Of a DNA stretch of 64,000 bases, positions 53,286-62,666 are shown in pieces (position 1 is the stretch's first letter; every line of letters starts with the position of its first letter). This stretch comes from Myxococcales bacterium UBA1238 (lineage in GTDB: Bacteria; Myxococcota_A; Bradymonadia; UBA7976; UBA1532): assembly GCA_002309015.1 (NCBI GenBank), contig DBWM01000012.1, positions 21,197 through 85,196 on the forward strand, given 5' to 3'. The notes below the pieces were generated by a model. That model was not told the DNA's origin and did not search any database. It saw only the letters and a program-made list of their open reading frames with translations. The translations under genes were made by a program, and so were the position numbers.

Positions 53286-55478
53286 ATGACCGAAAACACA
53301 CCGAAGCTAACACCAACTCCATGCCTGCTGGCGGGGCTCCTCGCTTTTTTGGTGGTGGGCATCATCGAAGCGCTCACCATGCTTTCCGGTTCGCTTTTTG
53401 AAGCCGGCGTGGGCGAAGGCCTGCTCACCCTCTTTTACATCATCGCTTTCGACTGCCTGGTGGGGCTCATTGTGGGCCTCGGCCTGGCGCTGATCATGCC
53501 CTCGGTTGCCGATATTCTCAAGCCGCGCAACTCATTAAAATCTCACATCTTTTCAAATGATGCAGCCTTGTTGCAGGACACTGCGGCCTGGATGACTGCG
53601 GGGCTTTTGGCGTTGCTGCCCATCGCGCTTTCGGCGTTCGCGGGCGGTCATCTGGCGCACGGCTTTAACCAGCTGCGACTGGTGGGCCCCTTCGTGGCGC
53701 TCGCTGCCCTTGCGGGATCCGTTGCGGCGCTGTTTTTGCTCTGCCCTCTTCAGCGGTTTTCGCGCTTCGTCTGGCGTAAGCTCGCACCCCGTGGGCGATT
53801 GATCTTTCCTGCCCCCATCTGGCCCGTGCTCGCAGTCGTCCTGGTCGTGCTGGCCATCCTCTTCTATTTGACGCGGCTCGATCTCGGCTCGATGAAGCTC
53901 GGCGGTTATATTGCGCTGGTGCTGGGGCTCTGTTTTGCATTGATTTTACTGTGGTTCCACGCTTTGCCTCTCCTGCGCCTGAAGGGCATTGCGGCGGTGA
54001 TTTCGGTCATCGGGATTGCCGGTTTTCTGCTGGCCACCTTCAGGCTCGATCAGGCGACGATGGCTCAGCGCGTGTTGCCCAAAGACGCCCATCTTGCGCG
54101 CGAAGCCCTGCAACTCGGCCGTAAACTGCTCGATCGCGACGGCGACGGATACGCCTATTACCTGGCGGGCGGCGACTGCGACGATGAAGACGCCGACGTG
54201 CATCCCGGAGCCAAAGACATTCCCGGAAACGGCATCGACGAAAACTGCCAGGGCGGCGATGCGCCTTTGCCCGAACCCGACCCTGTTGTTGAAGAAAAGC
54301 CAGACCCCGTTGTCGAAGCGCCCGTCGAAGAAAAGCCCAAGCCGCGCTACAACGTGGTCCATATCGTCGTCGACACGCTGCGCTACGATCACATGAGTCT
54401 CTTCGGCTACGAGCGCAAGACCACACCCAACATCGACGCCTGGTCCAAGGACGCGATCATCTTCGACCGCGTTTACGCCCAGGCCCCCAACACGCCGCGC
54501 TCCTTCCCCTCGTTCTTCACGGGCCGCTACCCCTCGCGCATCAAATGGATCAAGCGATTTGAGCGCTTCAGCGGCATTCAGCCCGAAAGCGAGACCGTCT
54601 TCGAACTGTTCCACGACGCCGGCTGGCGCACCGAGGCCCAGACCGCCCACTGGTATTTTGAAAAAGCCAAAAACATTAAGGATGGCGTCGAATTATGGGA
54701 CAACACCGGCTTCTTGAGCATCAGCGAGAGCAACACGCAAATCGTGGCCCACGAGTTAACCCCTCGCGTCACCAAGCGCCTCGACGAACTCGCCAAGTTG
54801 CCCGACGGACAGCCTTTTTACCTGTTCGCCCATTATTTTGAGCCCCACGGCAAATACATGAACCACAAGAATGTAAAGGTTTGGGGCGACAAACTGATGG
54901 ATAAATACGACAGCGAAATTTACTACGTCGACCATTACCTGCAGCCGGTCTTCGACAAGCTCCGCGAGCTCAACCTTTATGAAAACACCATCGTCGTGCT
55001 CATGGCCGATCACGGTGAAGCCTTTAAGGAACACGGCTTTTTGTTCCACGGCCGCAATGTTTACGAAGAAGAGCTGCGCGTTCCGCTGCTGATCCGCTTC
55101 CCCGGACAAGCCTCAAGGCATGTGACCGAAACCGTTGGATTAATTGATCTTTTGCCCACTTTTGCCGAATTGTTCGGCTTCAAGGCGGCGCAGGCTCAGG
55201 GCAAGAGCTTTTTGCCTTTGCTGACGGGTGAGGGCAGCTACGAGGAAAGGCCCATTTACTTGGAGCAGCTCTCCTATCCAGGCTACGAAAAGGATGTATT
55301 CGGCGTCGTCTTCAAGCATCAGAAGGCAGCGCGCCATGTGACCGATAACATCGACGAGTTTTACGACCTGGACAAAGACCCCCACGAAAAGGATAACCTG
55401 CTGCTCAAAGATCCCAATGCGGGCAAGGAGTTACGCAAACTTTTGATGCAGTTTATGGATGGCGATCCCGGTGAGTGA
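53286..55478 (+). CDS. Membrane sulfatase-like enzyme with MopE-type metal-binding segment
   Basis: 730 aa. Seven TM helices (residues ~15-260), then residues 283-322 with DRDGDGYAYYLAGGDCDDED and PGNGIDENCQGGD, the Asp/Cys pattern of MopE-type putative metal-binding motifs. From residue ~355 a sulfatase/alkaline-phosphatase-superfamily domain: HIVVDTLRYDHMSLFGYERK, Ser406 in SFPSFFTGRYP at the nucleophile place, ADHGEAFKEHG (Asp575-His576) and FHGRNVYEEELRVPLLIRFP. The canonical C/S-x-P-S-R ends in Phe, so formylglycine chemistry is doubtful; a phosphotransferase or hydrolase acting on surface glycans is possible. Overlaps scpB by 20 bp. Confidence 0.82.
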   Translation: MTENTPKLTPTPCLLAGLLAFLVVGIIEALTMLSGSLFEAGVGEGLLTLFYIIAFDCLVGLIVGLGLALIMPSVADILKPRNSLKSHIFSNDAALLQDTAAWMTAGLLALLPIALSAFAGGHLAHGFNQLRLVGPFVALAALAGSVAALFLLCPLQRFSRFVWRKLAPRGRLIFPAPIWPVLAVVLVVLAILFYLTRLDLGSMKLGGYIALVLGLCFALILLWFHALPLLRLKGIAAVISVIGIAGFLLATFRLDQATMAQRVLPKDAHLAREALQLGRKLLDRDGDGYAYYLAGGDCDDEDADVHPGAKDIPGNGIDENCQGGDAPLPEPDPVVEEKPDPVVEAPVEEKPKPRYNVVHIVVDTLRYDHMSLFGYERKTTPNIDAWSKDAIIFDRVYAQAPNTPRSFPSFFTGRYPSRIKWIKRFERFSGIQPESETVFELFHDAGWRTEAQTAHWYFEKAKNIKDGVELWDNTGFLSISESNTQIVAHELTPRVTKRLDELAKLPDGQPFYLFAHYFEPHGKYMNHKNVKVWGDKLMDKYDSEIYYVDHYLQPVFDKLRELNLYENTIVVLMADHGEAFKEHGFLFHGRNVYEEELRVPLLIRFPGQASRHVTETVGLIDLLPTFAELFGFKAAQAQGKSFLPLLTGEGSYEERPIYLEQLSYPGYEKDVFGVVFKHQKAARHVTDNIDEFYDLDKDPHEKDNLLLKDPNAGKELRKLLMQFMDGDPGE

Positions 55479-56196
55479 TCCCAAACTTTTGCGCCTGTTG
55501 CGCGCGCTGCTGCTTGCGGCGGATCACCCGCTGACGGCGGCGATGGTGGTCGATTTGGTGCAAAGCGCCGTAGATGAAGAGGAATGGGACGCGCCCACCG
55601 ATGAAGCGACCGTGGAAGCGGCGTTTTTGGAGCTCCAGCAGACCCTTGGCGATGACTTTGGCATCGACGTGGTGCAGGTGGGCGGCGGATGGCGGTTTCG
55701 CACTTCGGGCAGCCTCGGATTTATGGTGAGGCGCCTGTGGCCCGATCGCGCCATTCGCCTGAGCCGTGCGGCATTGGAGGCCCTTTCGGTGGTCGCTTAC
55801 CGGCAGCCCTGCACGCGCACCGACGTGGAAGATGTGCGCGGTGTGGATTGCGGCGGCGTGCTTCGAAGCCTGCTCGAGCGCAAGATGATCAAGGTGGTGG
55901 GGCGAAAAGAGGATGTGGGCCACCCGCTGCTCTATGCGACCACGCCCGAATTCCTGGAAGTCTTCTCGCTGCCCGATTTATCCGCCCTGCCCAGACTGCG
56001 CGATCTGGAAAGCCTGCGCGATGAAGAAAACGCGCGCGAAAAGGGCTTCCATATTTTGCGGGAAACACCGCAGGAACCACCTAAAGAAGCGCCCAAAGAG
56101 ACGGCAGAGCCCGCATTGAATGAAGCGCCAGAAGAGCCCGCAGAAACAACGCAACCTACCGAAAATGCAGAAGAAACGTCGCAGGCCGAATCCTAG
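55459..56196 (+). CDS. scpB: Segregation and condensation protein B
   Basis: 245 aa; ATG 55459 overlaps the sulfatase gene, and a GTG at 55471 is an alternative. Winged-helix ScpB: LLRALLLAADHPLT, RLSRAALEALSVVAYRQPCTR, LLERKMIKVVGRKEDVGHPLLYATTPEFLE. The last ~50 residues are a low-complexity Pro/Glu/Ala tail. Part of the SMC-ScpAB condensin. Its TAG stop abuts the stop of scpA on the other strand. Confidence 0.93.
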   Translation: MAIPVSDPKLLRLLRALLLAADHPLTAAMVVDLVQSAVDEEEWDAPTDEATVEAAFLELQQTLGDDFGIDVVQVGGGWRFRTSGSLGFMVRRLWPDRAIRLSRAALEALSVVAYRQPCTRTDVEDVRGVDCGGVLRSLLERKMIKVVGRKEDVGHPLLYATTPEFLEVFSLPDLSALPRLRDLESLRDEENAREKGFHILRETPQEPPKEAPKETAEPALNEAPEEPAETTQPTENAEETSQAES

Positions 56197-57000
56197 TCAC
56201 TCGCTCAGCATCCCCGCCGCCTGCTCGCCTTTTTCGGCGATCCCGTCCACACGCGCTTCCACATGAATGGTCCCTAACCGCTCGATTTGATTGGTTAAAA
56301 TCAGTTTTAAGCGGCTCATTTCGAGCACGGCCAAAAAGCTGGTCACATGCTCTTCGCGATAGCGCAGGGTGGAGCAGAGCGCTCCAAAGGTGGTCTGCGG
56401 GCAAACCGACAAGTCGTCGGCGATCTGCGCGATGCGCTCACCGATGCTGATGCGTTCCACGTAAATATCGTGAGGAGCTAAATATTTGGACTTCGCGACC
56501 AGGCTCCGGAAAGCCTCGCCCAGGCGAAACACATCCTGGTTGCAGAGTTCGCCGCTCTCCTCTTCGTCGGGCGGCCGATCGAGCCCCGGCGGGCGCATAA
56601 AATATTCCCAGCTCTCGCGCAGTTTGGATCCGAGTTCCTGCGCCACTTCTTTAAAGCGTTGATATTCCAGCAGCTGGCGCACCAGGCGCTCGCGCGGATC
56701 CTCTTCGGGCTCAGCCTCCCCTTCGGCTTCCTGAGGTTCTTCGGGCAGCAGCATGCGGCTCTTAATGTGAATTAAGGTCGCCAGCATCAACAGGAATTCG
56801 CTCGCAGGCTCGATCTCGAGCGTCTGCTCCATCAGCTCGAGCATCTCGAGGTAGGAGGCGGTCAGATGGGCGATGGGGATATTGAAGATGTCGAGTTCGT
56901 CGCGCTGAATCAGGTGAAGCAGGAGATCGAGCGGGCCTTCAAAATCGGGCAGGTGAATGCCAAAGCGGTCATCCACATACTGAGGCTCCGCTTCGCTCAC
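56197..57000 (-). CDS. scpA: Segregation and condensation protein A
   Basis: 267 aa. Kleisin of the SMC complex: DFEGPLDLLLHLIQRDELDIFN, IASEFLLM-type helix ASEFLLMLATLIHIKSRMLL, and a C-terminal winged helix (TSFLAVLEMSRLKL). Convergent with scpB, stop codons touching. Start overlaps the site-2 protease stop. Confidence 0.94.
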   Translation of the reverse strand: MSEAEPQYVDDRFGIHLPDFEGPLDLLLHLIQRDELDIFNIPIAHLTASYLEMLELMEQTLEIEPASEFLLMLATLIHIKSRMLLPEEPQEAEGEAEPEEDPRERLVRQLLEYQRFKEVAQELGSKLRESWEYFMRPPGLDRPPDEEESGELCNQDVFRLGEAFRSLVAKSKYLAPHDIYVERISIGERIAQIADDLSVCPQTTFGALCSTLRYREEHVTSFLAVLEMSRLKLILTNQIERLGTIHVEARVDGIAEKGEQAAGMLSE

Positions 57001-57650
57001 ATGATCACCATAACGGCGAGGGCTTCAAACCCCCGTTTGACAAGGAAAACCAGCGGCGAGAGCAGGCGTCCGCCCGCATAAAAAATGACCAGCATCATCA
57101 TCAGCTGATGCTGTGCGACGAAGGCGAAATATTTGTCGCAGCTGCTCGGCAGAATCGACTGCAATACGCTGAAACCGTCCAGGGGCGGAACGGGTAACAG
57201 GTTGAAAAAACAGAGAAAAATATTGGCCAGCACCAAAGTGCCCGCCAGGCTTTCCAGAGCTTGCCAGACCGGCGAAGATGAACCGATGCGAATCAGAAAG
57301 ACGAATAAAAACGAGGAGATAAACGCCAGCAACAGATTCGAGAGCGGACCGGCAGCGGTGATCAGCAGATTGGCCGTGCGCAGCTTCCATTTGCGATCGA
57401 CCCGCGACAGGTTGACCGGCGTCGAAGCCCAGCCAAACAAGAAGCCCGTCAGCGCCCCCAGAATCGGCATCACCAGAGCGCCCATAGGATGCGCGCGCAT
57501 GATCACGAGAGGATTCAGCGTCACGCGCCCGTAAGATGCAGGCGTAGGATCCCCCAAACGATCGGCCACAAAAGCATGCGCAAATTCGTGCACCGTAAGC
57601 GAAATCACGATCGCCGCAAAACTCACCAACGCGGTTCGCAAATCAAACAC
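56997..57650 (-). CDS. Site-2 protease family (M50) membrane peptidase
   Basis: 217 aa from a GTG at 57650 (AAGGAG six bases upstream; a TTG at 57668 gives a longer form). Zinc motif HEFAH at residues 21-25 in the first TM helix; NLLPVPPLDGFSVL supplies the Asp of the second motif. Five or six TM helices, no PDZ domain: the short YwhC/Rv-type rhomboid-unlike S2P that is frequent beside scpA. Substrate unknown. Confidence 0.9.
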   Translation of the reverse strand: MFDLRTALVSFAAIVISLTVHEFAHAFVADRLGDPTPASYGRVTLNPLVIMRAHPMGALVMPILGALTGFLFGWASTPVNLSRVDRKWKLRTANLLITAAGPLSNLLLAFISSFLFVFLIRIGSSSPVWQALESLAGTLVLANIFLCFFNLLPVPPLDGFSVLQSILPSSCDKYFAFVAQHQLMMMLVIFYAGGRLLSPLVFLVKRGFEALAVMVIM

Positions 57651-57820
57651 CAACAACTCCTTCAGCAAAGCGGCCTAATATAGGAGAACCCCCCCTCGAT
57701 GCAAGATTCCCGTAAGATTTCGCGGGGAAAGACGATTTTATATCCGCAGCAAACCTTGCTTGTGGCGCTCCGCATCGCTTGCGCGTATATTCGGCAGCTT
57801 CTTTTTTGGGATGGGACTGA

Positions 57821-58438
57821 ATGTCTGGACCTCGAAAATATATCGCTGTTGCGGGCAACATTGGCGCCGGCAAGTCGACTTTGGTCGATTTTTTGCGTTA
57901 TCGTTTTGACTTGACGCCCTTTCACGAGCCCAACGACGAAAATCCTTTTATTCAGGCATTTTACGCCGACATGAAGCGCTGGTCTTTTCACAGCCAGATG
58001 TTTTTTTTGACACATAAATTCAGGCTGCACCAGGAGCTTTCAGACTCGCCGGACGCCGTCGTTCAGGACCGCACCATCTACGAAGATGCCGAAATCTTTG
58101 CCAAAAACCTGCACCGCTGCGGCTATATGACCGACGACGAATTTGCGCTCTACAACGCGCTTTACAACGCCATCGTCAAAACCCTGCGGCCACCGGATTT
58201 GATGATTTATCTGCGCGCATCGGTGCGCACGGTCCGAAACCGCATCCGCCACCGGGGTCGCCCCGAAGAGCAGGATATGCCGCTCGCTTACGTGCGCCGC
58301 CTGCACGAGCTTTACGAGGAATGGTTCGCGCATTACGACCGCTCGCCCACCCTCGTCTTGCAAGTGGATCGCCTCGACTACATTCAGGATTTGGTGGATC
58401 GCCTGGATGTGATCCAGACGATCGAAAAATACCTATAA
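57821..58438 (+). CDS. Deoxynucleoside kinase (dAK/dGK/dCK type)
   Basis: 205 aa. P-loop AGNIGAGKS (11-19), EPNDENPF, FFLTHKFRLHQEL, QDRTIYED (the DRS-like catalytic motif) and RIRHRGRPEEQ (LID Arg cluster). Phosphorylates salvaged deoxynucleosides. The exact base preference cannot be read here. Confidence 0.92.
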   Translation: MSGPRKYIAVAGNIGAGKSTLVDFLRYRFDLTPFHEPNDENPFIQAFYADMKRWSFHSQMFFLTHKFRLHQELSDSPDAVVQDRTIYEDAEIFAKNLHRCGYMTDDEFALYNALYNAIVKTLRPPDLMIYLRASVRTVRNRIRHRGRPEEQDMPLAYVRRLHELYEEWFAHYDRSPTLVLQVDRLDYIQDLVDRLDVIQTIEKYL

Positions 58439-58448
58439 AAACAGCGAA

Positions 58449-59417
58449 TTATGCAACAACAGCCGAGGCCTGCTGCACCGACTGGATCACGAGCCAGGTG
58501 ATGTAACCCACGTATCCGGCGAGCAGGATCACGCCTTCCACGCGCGAGATTTTGTGACCGGTGCGCATCATCGGCCAGAGGATCACCGTAAACCCGCACA
58601 TCACCGCCAAATCGATCCATTGCCCCGTCGCATCGACCTTCATGGGCGAGATCGTCGAGGCGGCGCCCATCACGCAAGTCAGGTTGAAATAGTTGCTGCC
58701 CACCACATTGCCGATGGCGAGGGCGGAATGGCCCTTAAAGGCGCTCACGGCGCTGGTCGCAAGCTCGGGCAAAGAGGTCCCCACCGCAACGATCGTCAGC
58801 CCGATCACGCGTTCAGAAATCCCCAATGCTTTCGCAACGTTACTGCCACCGTTGACCATCAGCTGCGCGCCGCCCACCAGGCCTGCAATGCCCACCACGA
58901 GCAAAAGCAGGATCTTCCACAAAGGCAGCTCGGCCTCCGACTCCTCCTCGGCCTCTTCTTCCTCTTTTTTGGGCGGATTCAGGAAGGAACGCACGGTGAA
59001 AAAGATGGCGCCCGCGAGCAAAATCGCGCCCTCGTAGCGCTCGACCACGCCGTCGGTCAAAAAGAAGACGCCGAGACCGGTCACCAGGGTCAGAAGCGGC
59101 AGCTCGCGTTTGAGCAGCGCGGGATCGCGCACGAGGATGGGACAGATGGTCGCCGAGAGGCCGAGGACGAGCCCCACATTAGCGACATTGCTGCCCACAA
59201 CATTGCCGACACCGATCTCCGCATTGCCGCGAATCGAAGCGAGCAACGAGACCACAAATTCGGGCAGACTCGTGCCGTAAGCGACCACCACCAGCCCGAT
59301 CACCAGCATCGGCACGCCGAGCTTTCGCGCCAGGCCCACGGCCCCATCGACGAGCCAGTCAGCCCCCAGCACCAGGATCACCATTCCGCCAATTAATGCC
59401 AATAAATCTAACCACAT
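58449..59417 (-). CDS. Calcium/sodium antiporter (YrbG-like)
   Basis: 322 aa, about ten TM helices in two inverted repeats, each with the CaCA motif: GTSLPEFVVS with GNVVGSNVANVGLVLG, and GTSLPELATS with GNVVGSNYFNLTCVMG. A central acidic loop (KKEEEEAEEESEAE) separates the halves. Inner-membrane exchanger; directionality cannot be read. Confidence 0.93.
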   Translation of the reverse strand: MWLDLLALIGGMVILVLGADWLVDGAVGLARKLGVPMLVIGLVVVAYGTSLPEFVVSLLASIRGNAEIGVGNVVGSNVANVGLVLGLSATICPILVRDPALLKRELPLLTLVTGLGVFFLTDGVVERYEGAILLAGAIFFTVRSFLNPPKKEEEEAEEESEAELPLWKILLLLVVGIAGLVGGAQLMVNGGSNVAKALGISERVIGLTIVAVGTSLPELATSAVSAFKGHSALAIGNVVGSNYFNLTCVMGAASTISPMKVDATGQWIDLAVMCGFTVILWPMMRTGHKISRVEGVILLAGYVGYITWLVIQSVQQASAVVA

Positions 59418-59426
59418 CGCTGATCC

Positions 59427-60536
59427 TCATTCCGTTTGAACGGGCGCTAAAATGCAAAGTCCGGGCATTTCCTGCGCACAGTCGGCGGCCACCAAACCAT
59501 CCCTCGACCAGAATGCGCAGTTTAAATCGGGCGCAGGTTCGCCTGGTGCCCAAAGTTCGTCGTCAACCTGCTCGCCATTTTTCCAGAAGAAGGCGCCATC
59601 CTGAAGGAAAGCTTCGGTCCAGGCTTCGGTCACTTCGCCCAGTTGATCGGGCAAATATTGCGCACCCCCCGCAGTCAGGCGCGCCAAAACCCCTTCGGTG
59701 CAGGCCTTTGAAGCCATCTGCTTTGCGGGACAAAGCAAAAATTCGCCCTCAGAAGATGAAATCCCGATGGGATCACAGGATTTACAGACCGTCACGGTAG
59801 TTTCTTCGGCCGCCGCTTCCGCATCCTCGTCGGAGAGGCCCGCATCGCGCGTTGAGTCAGCGAGCACAGCTTCGATCGATTCTTCACCTTCGCTGCAGCC
59901 GGATTCCGCGAGTCTGCGGCAAATGGTGCCATCTCCCAAAACGACGCAGGCGCTGCCTTCTTTGCAGACCACGCGTTCTCCGCAGGACTGACCGTCTTCC
60001 ACTTCGCGGGTGAACTGATCGAGCTGAGAGTCGCTGATGCAGACTTTTTCGCGCCAGCCCACCACCTCGCCGCAATGAGAGCCTTCAGGGCAGCTGCCCT
60101 GGCTGCATGAAACGACGCAAACACCGATGTCGCTGCGCTCATATAAAGAAGCCGCGCAATGCCCGGACATCGCGTTTTCGAGTAAAAGTGAGCTTTCGAC
60201 GATTCCCGATTGACGGCATGCGTCGTTGGTGGCATTGGGATCGCAAAAGCGCACGCAGCGCGGAACTCCGAATAACCGCACGCAGCCCAGGCCTTTTCCG
60301 CAGGCGTCGGGTGCATTGCAAAGTTCGCCTTCAGAAAGGGATCCTGCGCTCGCATAACAGGTGGGTGTGCCGTCGAAGGCCACTGCGCAGACGCGGGATC
60401 CTTTGCATCCCACGCCGGTCACCGGTTCGCAGGCGCGCTTACGACTGCCTTCTTTGCAGGCAAAAGTCAGTCCTGCGGAAGCGGCGATCGCAAGGAGCAA
60501 GGCGATCCATTGGATTCTTAAACCAAAAATACGCAT
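59427..60536 (-). CDS. Cys-rich lipoprotein with C-type-lectin-like C-terminus
   Basis: 369 aa. Lipobox LTFAC, then four or more Cys-dense blocks of about 50 residues (RACEPVTGVGC, LCNAPDACGKGLGCV, VVSCSQGSCPEGSHCG, SACVVLGDGTICRR) and a Glu/Ala-rich linker. The last ~90 residues resemble a C-type lectin domain: ELWAPGEPAPDLNCAFW, then Cys pairs AADC and GLCI. Probably exposed on the outer membrane and binding glycan or protein. 9 bp after the antiporter start, same strand. Confidence 0.72.
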   Translation of the reverse strand: MRIFGLRIQWIALLLAIAASAGLTFACKEGSRKRACEPVTGVGCKGSRVCAVAFDGTPTCYASAGSLSEGELCNAPDACGKGLGCVRLFGVPRCVRFCDPNATNDACRQSGIVESSLLLENAMSGHCAASLYERSDIGVCVVSCSQGSCPEGSHCGEVVGWREKVCISDSQLDQFTREVEDGQSCGERVVCKEGSACVVLGDGTICRRLAESGCSEGEESIEAVLADSTRDAGLSDEDAEAAAEETTVTVCKSCDPIGISSSEGEFLLCPAKQMASKACTEGVLARLTAGGAQYLPDQLGEVTEAWTEAFLQDGAFFWKNGEQVDDELWAPGEPAPDLNCAFWSRDGLVAADCAQEMPGLCILAPVQTE

Positions 60537-60752
60537 CGCCCTGGCTCAGCAACAAATGGAGGTTGAAACAGAAAATCGATGGGGAGCGCCACAATCCCAG
60601 GATGGGTCGCCCGGTTTGGAAAGCATGTTTTTTGTACAGCGTTTTGATGCATCGCCTTCATGTCATCGTCCCTGGCAGGCAGAGGCGCCAACATATCCCA
60701 CAAATGCGTTCAAAAAACAGATCGTTTTCTGTCACAAAAAAGATGTTTTCAT

Positions 60753-61430
60753 TCAAAGTTTTGTAAGATCCAAAGGGGATCGAAGCTCGTAATCGGCCTC
60801 GCCCTGGGATGTGAGCTCGCTTGCAAAAGCACCCCACAAAGCAGCGCCGGTATAGACGCCGGCGGCCTTTCCGGATTGCATGTCGCAGAGCGCGTCACCT
60901 ACATAAATAGCCCGCGAGGGCTCCACATGAAGCCGGCGCAAGGCTTCGATCACGGGATCGGGCAAAGGCTTGGCTCTTAAAACATCTTCGCCGCAAATCA
61001 AAAGCTCGAATGCAGGCTTCAGGCCCGTCTTTTCCAAATCGATCTCAACAGTTTTGCGTGCTTTCGAGGTGACCAGTCCAATCTTCGTGAGACCCATCTG
61101 AGCCTGCTTTTGCAACCATGCAAACAACTCGGGAACATCCTCATAAGGTTTGATCTCACCAGAGAGATGGCTCTGAAGGTTGTGCTGAAGATACGTCTGA
61201 CAGAGCTGATCCACCAGCGCATCATCCACCTGTGATTCCGCGCAATGTTTTAAACATGCAGCATGCTTGCGCAACTGAAGCTTTAAAGGCGTTCCGATCC
61301 CTGATTTTAATTGATCATCTGGTAGCGTCTGATGAAGCAGATGCTGAAGCGCAAAGCGTTGGGAGTTCACAATCGAGGGAATGGAGTTGATGAGGGTACC
61401 ATCCAAATCAAACAGGTAAGCATCGAACAT
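60753..61430 (-). CDS. HAD-superfamily phosphatase, phosphoglycolate-phosphatase-like
   Basis: 225 aa. Motif I FDLDGTLINS, motif II LVTSKA, Lys in the region RAKPLPDP, motif IV VGDALCDM. Helical cap of subclass IA. Substrate unassigned; phosphoglycolate or similar small phosphates are likely. The 216 bp before it, toward 60536, hold nothing I can recognise. Confidence 0.88.
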   Translation of the reverse strand: MFDAYLFDLDGTLINSIPSIVNSQRFALQHLLHQTLPDDQLKSGIGTPLKLQLRKHAACLKHCAESQVDDALVDQLCQTYLQHNLQSHLSGEIKPYEDVPELFAWLQKQAQMGLTKIGLVTSKARKTVEIDLEKTGLKPAFELLICGEDVLRAKPLPDPVIEALRRLHVEPSRAIYVGDALCDMQSGKAAGVYTGAALWGAFASELTSQGEADYELRSPLDLTKL

Positions 61431-61443
61431 AGGCGCAAGCTCA

Positions 61444-62001
61444 TTACTTTTTTAACCGCTCATAAGCGGGATAAATGACCACTGCCGCCCTGCCATGCTC
61501 GCGCATGATCGCCAGATAGATCGGACCTTTAGTCAAAACCGGATCGATCATCACCGGATCCTTTTCGAGCATGCCCGAGGCCAGCAGGCGATCATGATCA
61601 TATAATGCGTAACGAGCTTTAAAATGATTGTTCTCAATGATGCGCAAATCAAACCCGAGGGCTCCCCAATGGGGCAACTCAAAAAAGAATCGACCATCGG
61701 AATCGAGTCCGTCAAACAGCTCCACCGTTTCCTTATTGAGCGGCAGCTGTTCGATCGTGTGGCGCGCGATTTCCTCATGACCCATCGGTCTTAAGGGGAT
61801 CGCATCTTCCTTTCGAAGCTTTTCTTTTTCGATGGCCTCTGCTTTCACCTTTTGCATGACCGCAATGGCTGCGGGCCTCAACTGATTGCTCATCTCGGTT
61901 GCGATGGCTTTAGGCTGCGCAGAAACCGTTCCTGCCCCACAACCCAGCGTGAAAGCCAGAAAACAACCCATAAAAAGCGGAAATCGATTCGTTCTTTTCA
62001 T
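61444..62001 (-). CDS. Hypothetical lipoprotein
   Basis: 185 aa from the ATG at 62001 (longer frame to 62208 unsupported; SD weak). Lipobox TLGCGAG. After a helical segment (AVMQKVKAEAIEKEKLRKED) the C-terminal half is beta-rich (RFFFELPHWGALGFDLRIIE, YALYDHDRLLASGML, YLAIMREHGRAAVVIYPAYE). No family recognised. 14 bp before the HAD gene, so probably co-transcribed. Confidence 0.65.
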   Translation of the reverse strand: MKRTNRFPLFMGCFLAFTLGCGAGTVSAQPKAIATEMSNQLRPAAIAVMQKVKAEAIEKEKLRKEDAIPLRPMGHEEIARHTIEQLPLNKETVELFDGLDSDGRFFFELPHWGALGFDLRIIENNHFKARYALYDHDRLLASGMLEKDPVMIDPVLTKGPIYLAIMREHGRAAVVIYPAYERLKK

Positions 62002-62228
62002 AGAAAAAAGATGGCACAGCCGGATCAGGATCGCAACAGGCTTTTTGAACCGATCCCTTCTGCTGCATGAAAGAGATGTTTCTGTTTGATGAAGAACCGA
62101 TTGAGACATCAGCTGAAACCTATCTTGACGTCGAAGAAGAGCTTTCTTCATATCCTTAATAGGATATTCTCCTGAATGCGTTCTTTTTATGCCGGATCCA
62201 TGATCCAATTCTCATTTTTAAGGATTCC

Positions 62229-62396
62229 ATGTTCGATCCACTATCATTTAATTCTCATCCACAAGCATTCGATCAGCTCCTCAGCATCATCCTGTTCACC
62301 AAGGGAATGACCGAATCTTCAGGAGCAGAGAAACACAATATAGAACTCAAAGATATCTTTCAGCTCCTCACTCTATGCTTTCTCTCCCGTCGTTAA
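62229..62396 (+). CDS. Possible small protein
   Basis: 55 aa (MFDPLSFNSHPQAFDQLLS to the end LCFLSRR) with AAGGATT before the ATG. Amphipathic, no family. Overlaps the tail of the opposite-strand gene by 24 bp, so at most one may be real. Confidence 0.3.
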   Translation: MFDPLSFNSHPQAFDQLLSIILFTKGMTESSGAEKHNIELKDIFQLLTLCFLSRR

Positions 62397-62666
62397 AGCC
62401 TCGCAGGCATCGAAATGAGACGAAGCTACCGCAACATCTTTCATAAACACCGAAAGCAGAAATGTGATTGCGTCTTCAAAGAAGAGATGCCCTTTCGGTA
62501 ATGATTCCATCATGCTGACCGCTCGTTCTCTTTCTTGACCGCAATGAATTCTGAATGCCTGAAAGATGCTCTCATCCATTCGCGACATGCGCGCAAGCAG
62601 ACGGCCATTCAAGACCGCCAACCGGCCCACAACGCCGTCAAGCGCCGGATATTCACATATCTGCAT
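62373..62666 (-). CDS. Hypothetical protein
   Basis: 97 aa with AGGGTGA seven bases before the ATG. Mostly helical (SIFQAFRIHCGQERERAVSM, FFEDAITFLLSVFMKD). No signal, TM or family recognised. The flanking ~250 bp on each side hold no firm gene. Confidence 0.4.
   Translation of the reverse strand: MQICEYPALDGVVGRLAVLNGRLLARMSRMDESIFQAFRIHCGQERERAVSMMESLPKGHLFFEDAITFLLSVFMKDVAVASSHFDACEALTTGEKA

Noticed and set aside
58554..59396. 280-aa His/Arg-rich frame opposite the antiporter gene
   Set aside because: Antisense shadow of a clear CaCA exchanger; composition typical of shadows.
62067..62159. 30-codon open frame, MKEMFLFDEEPIE onward
   Set aside because: No SD, very short and no similarity I can name.
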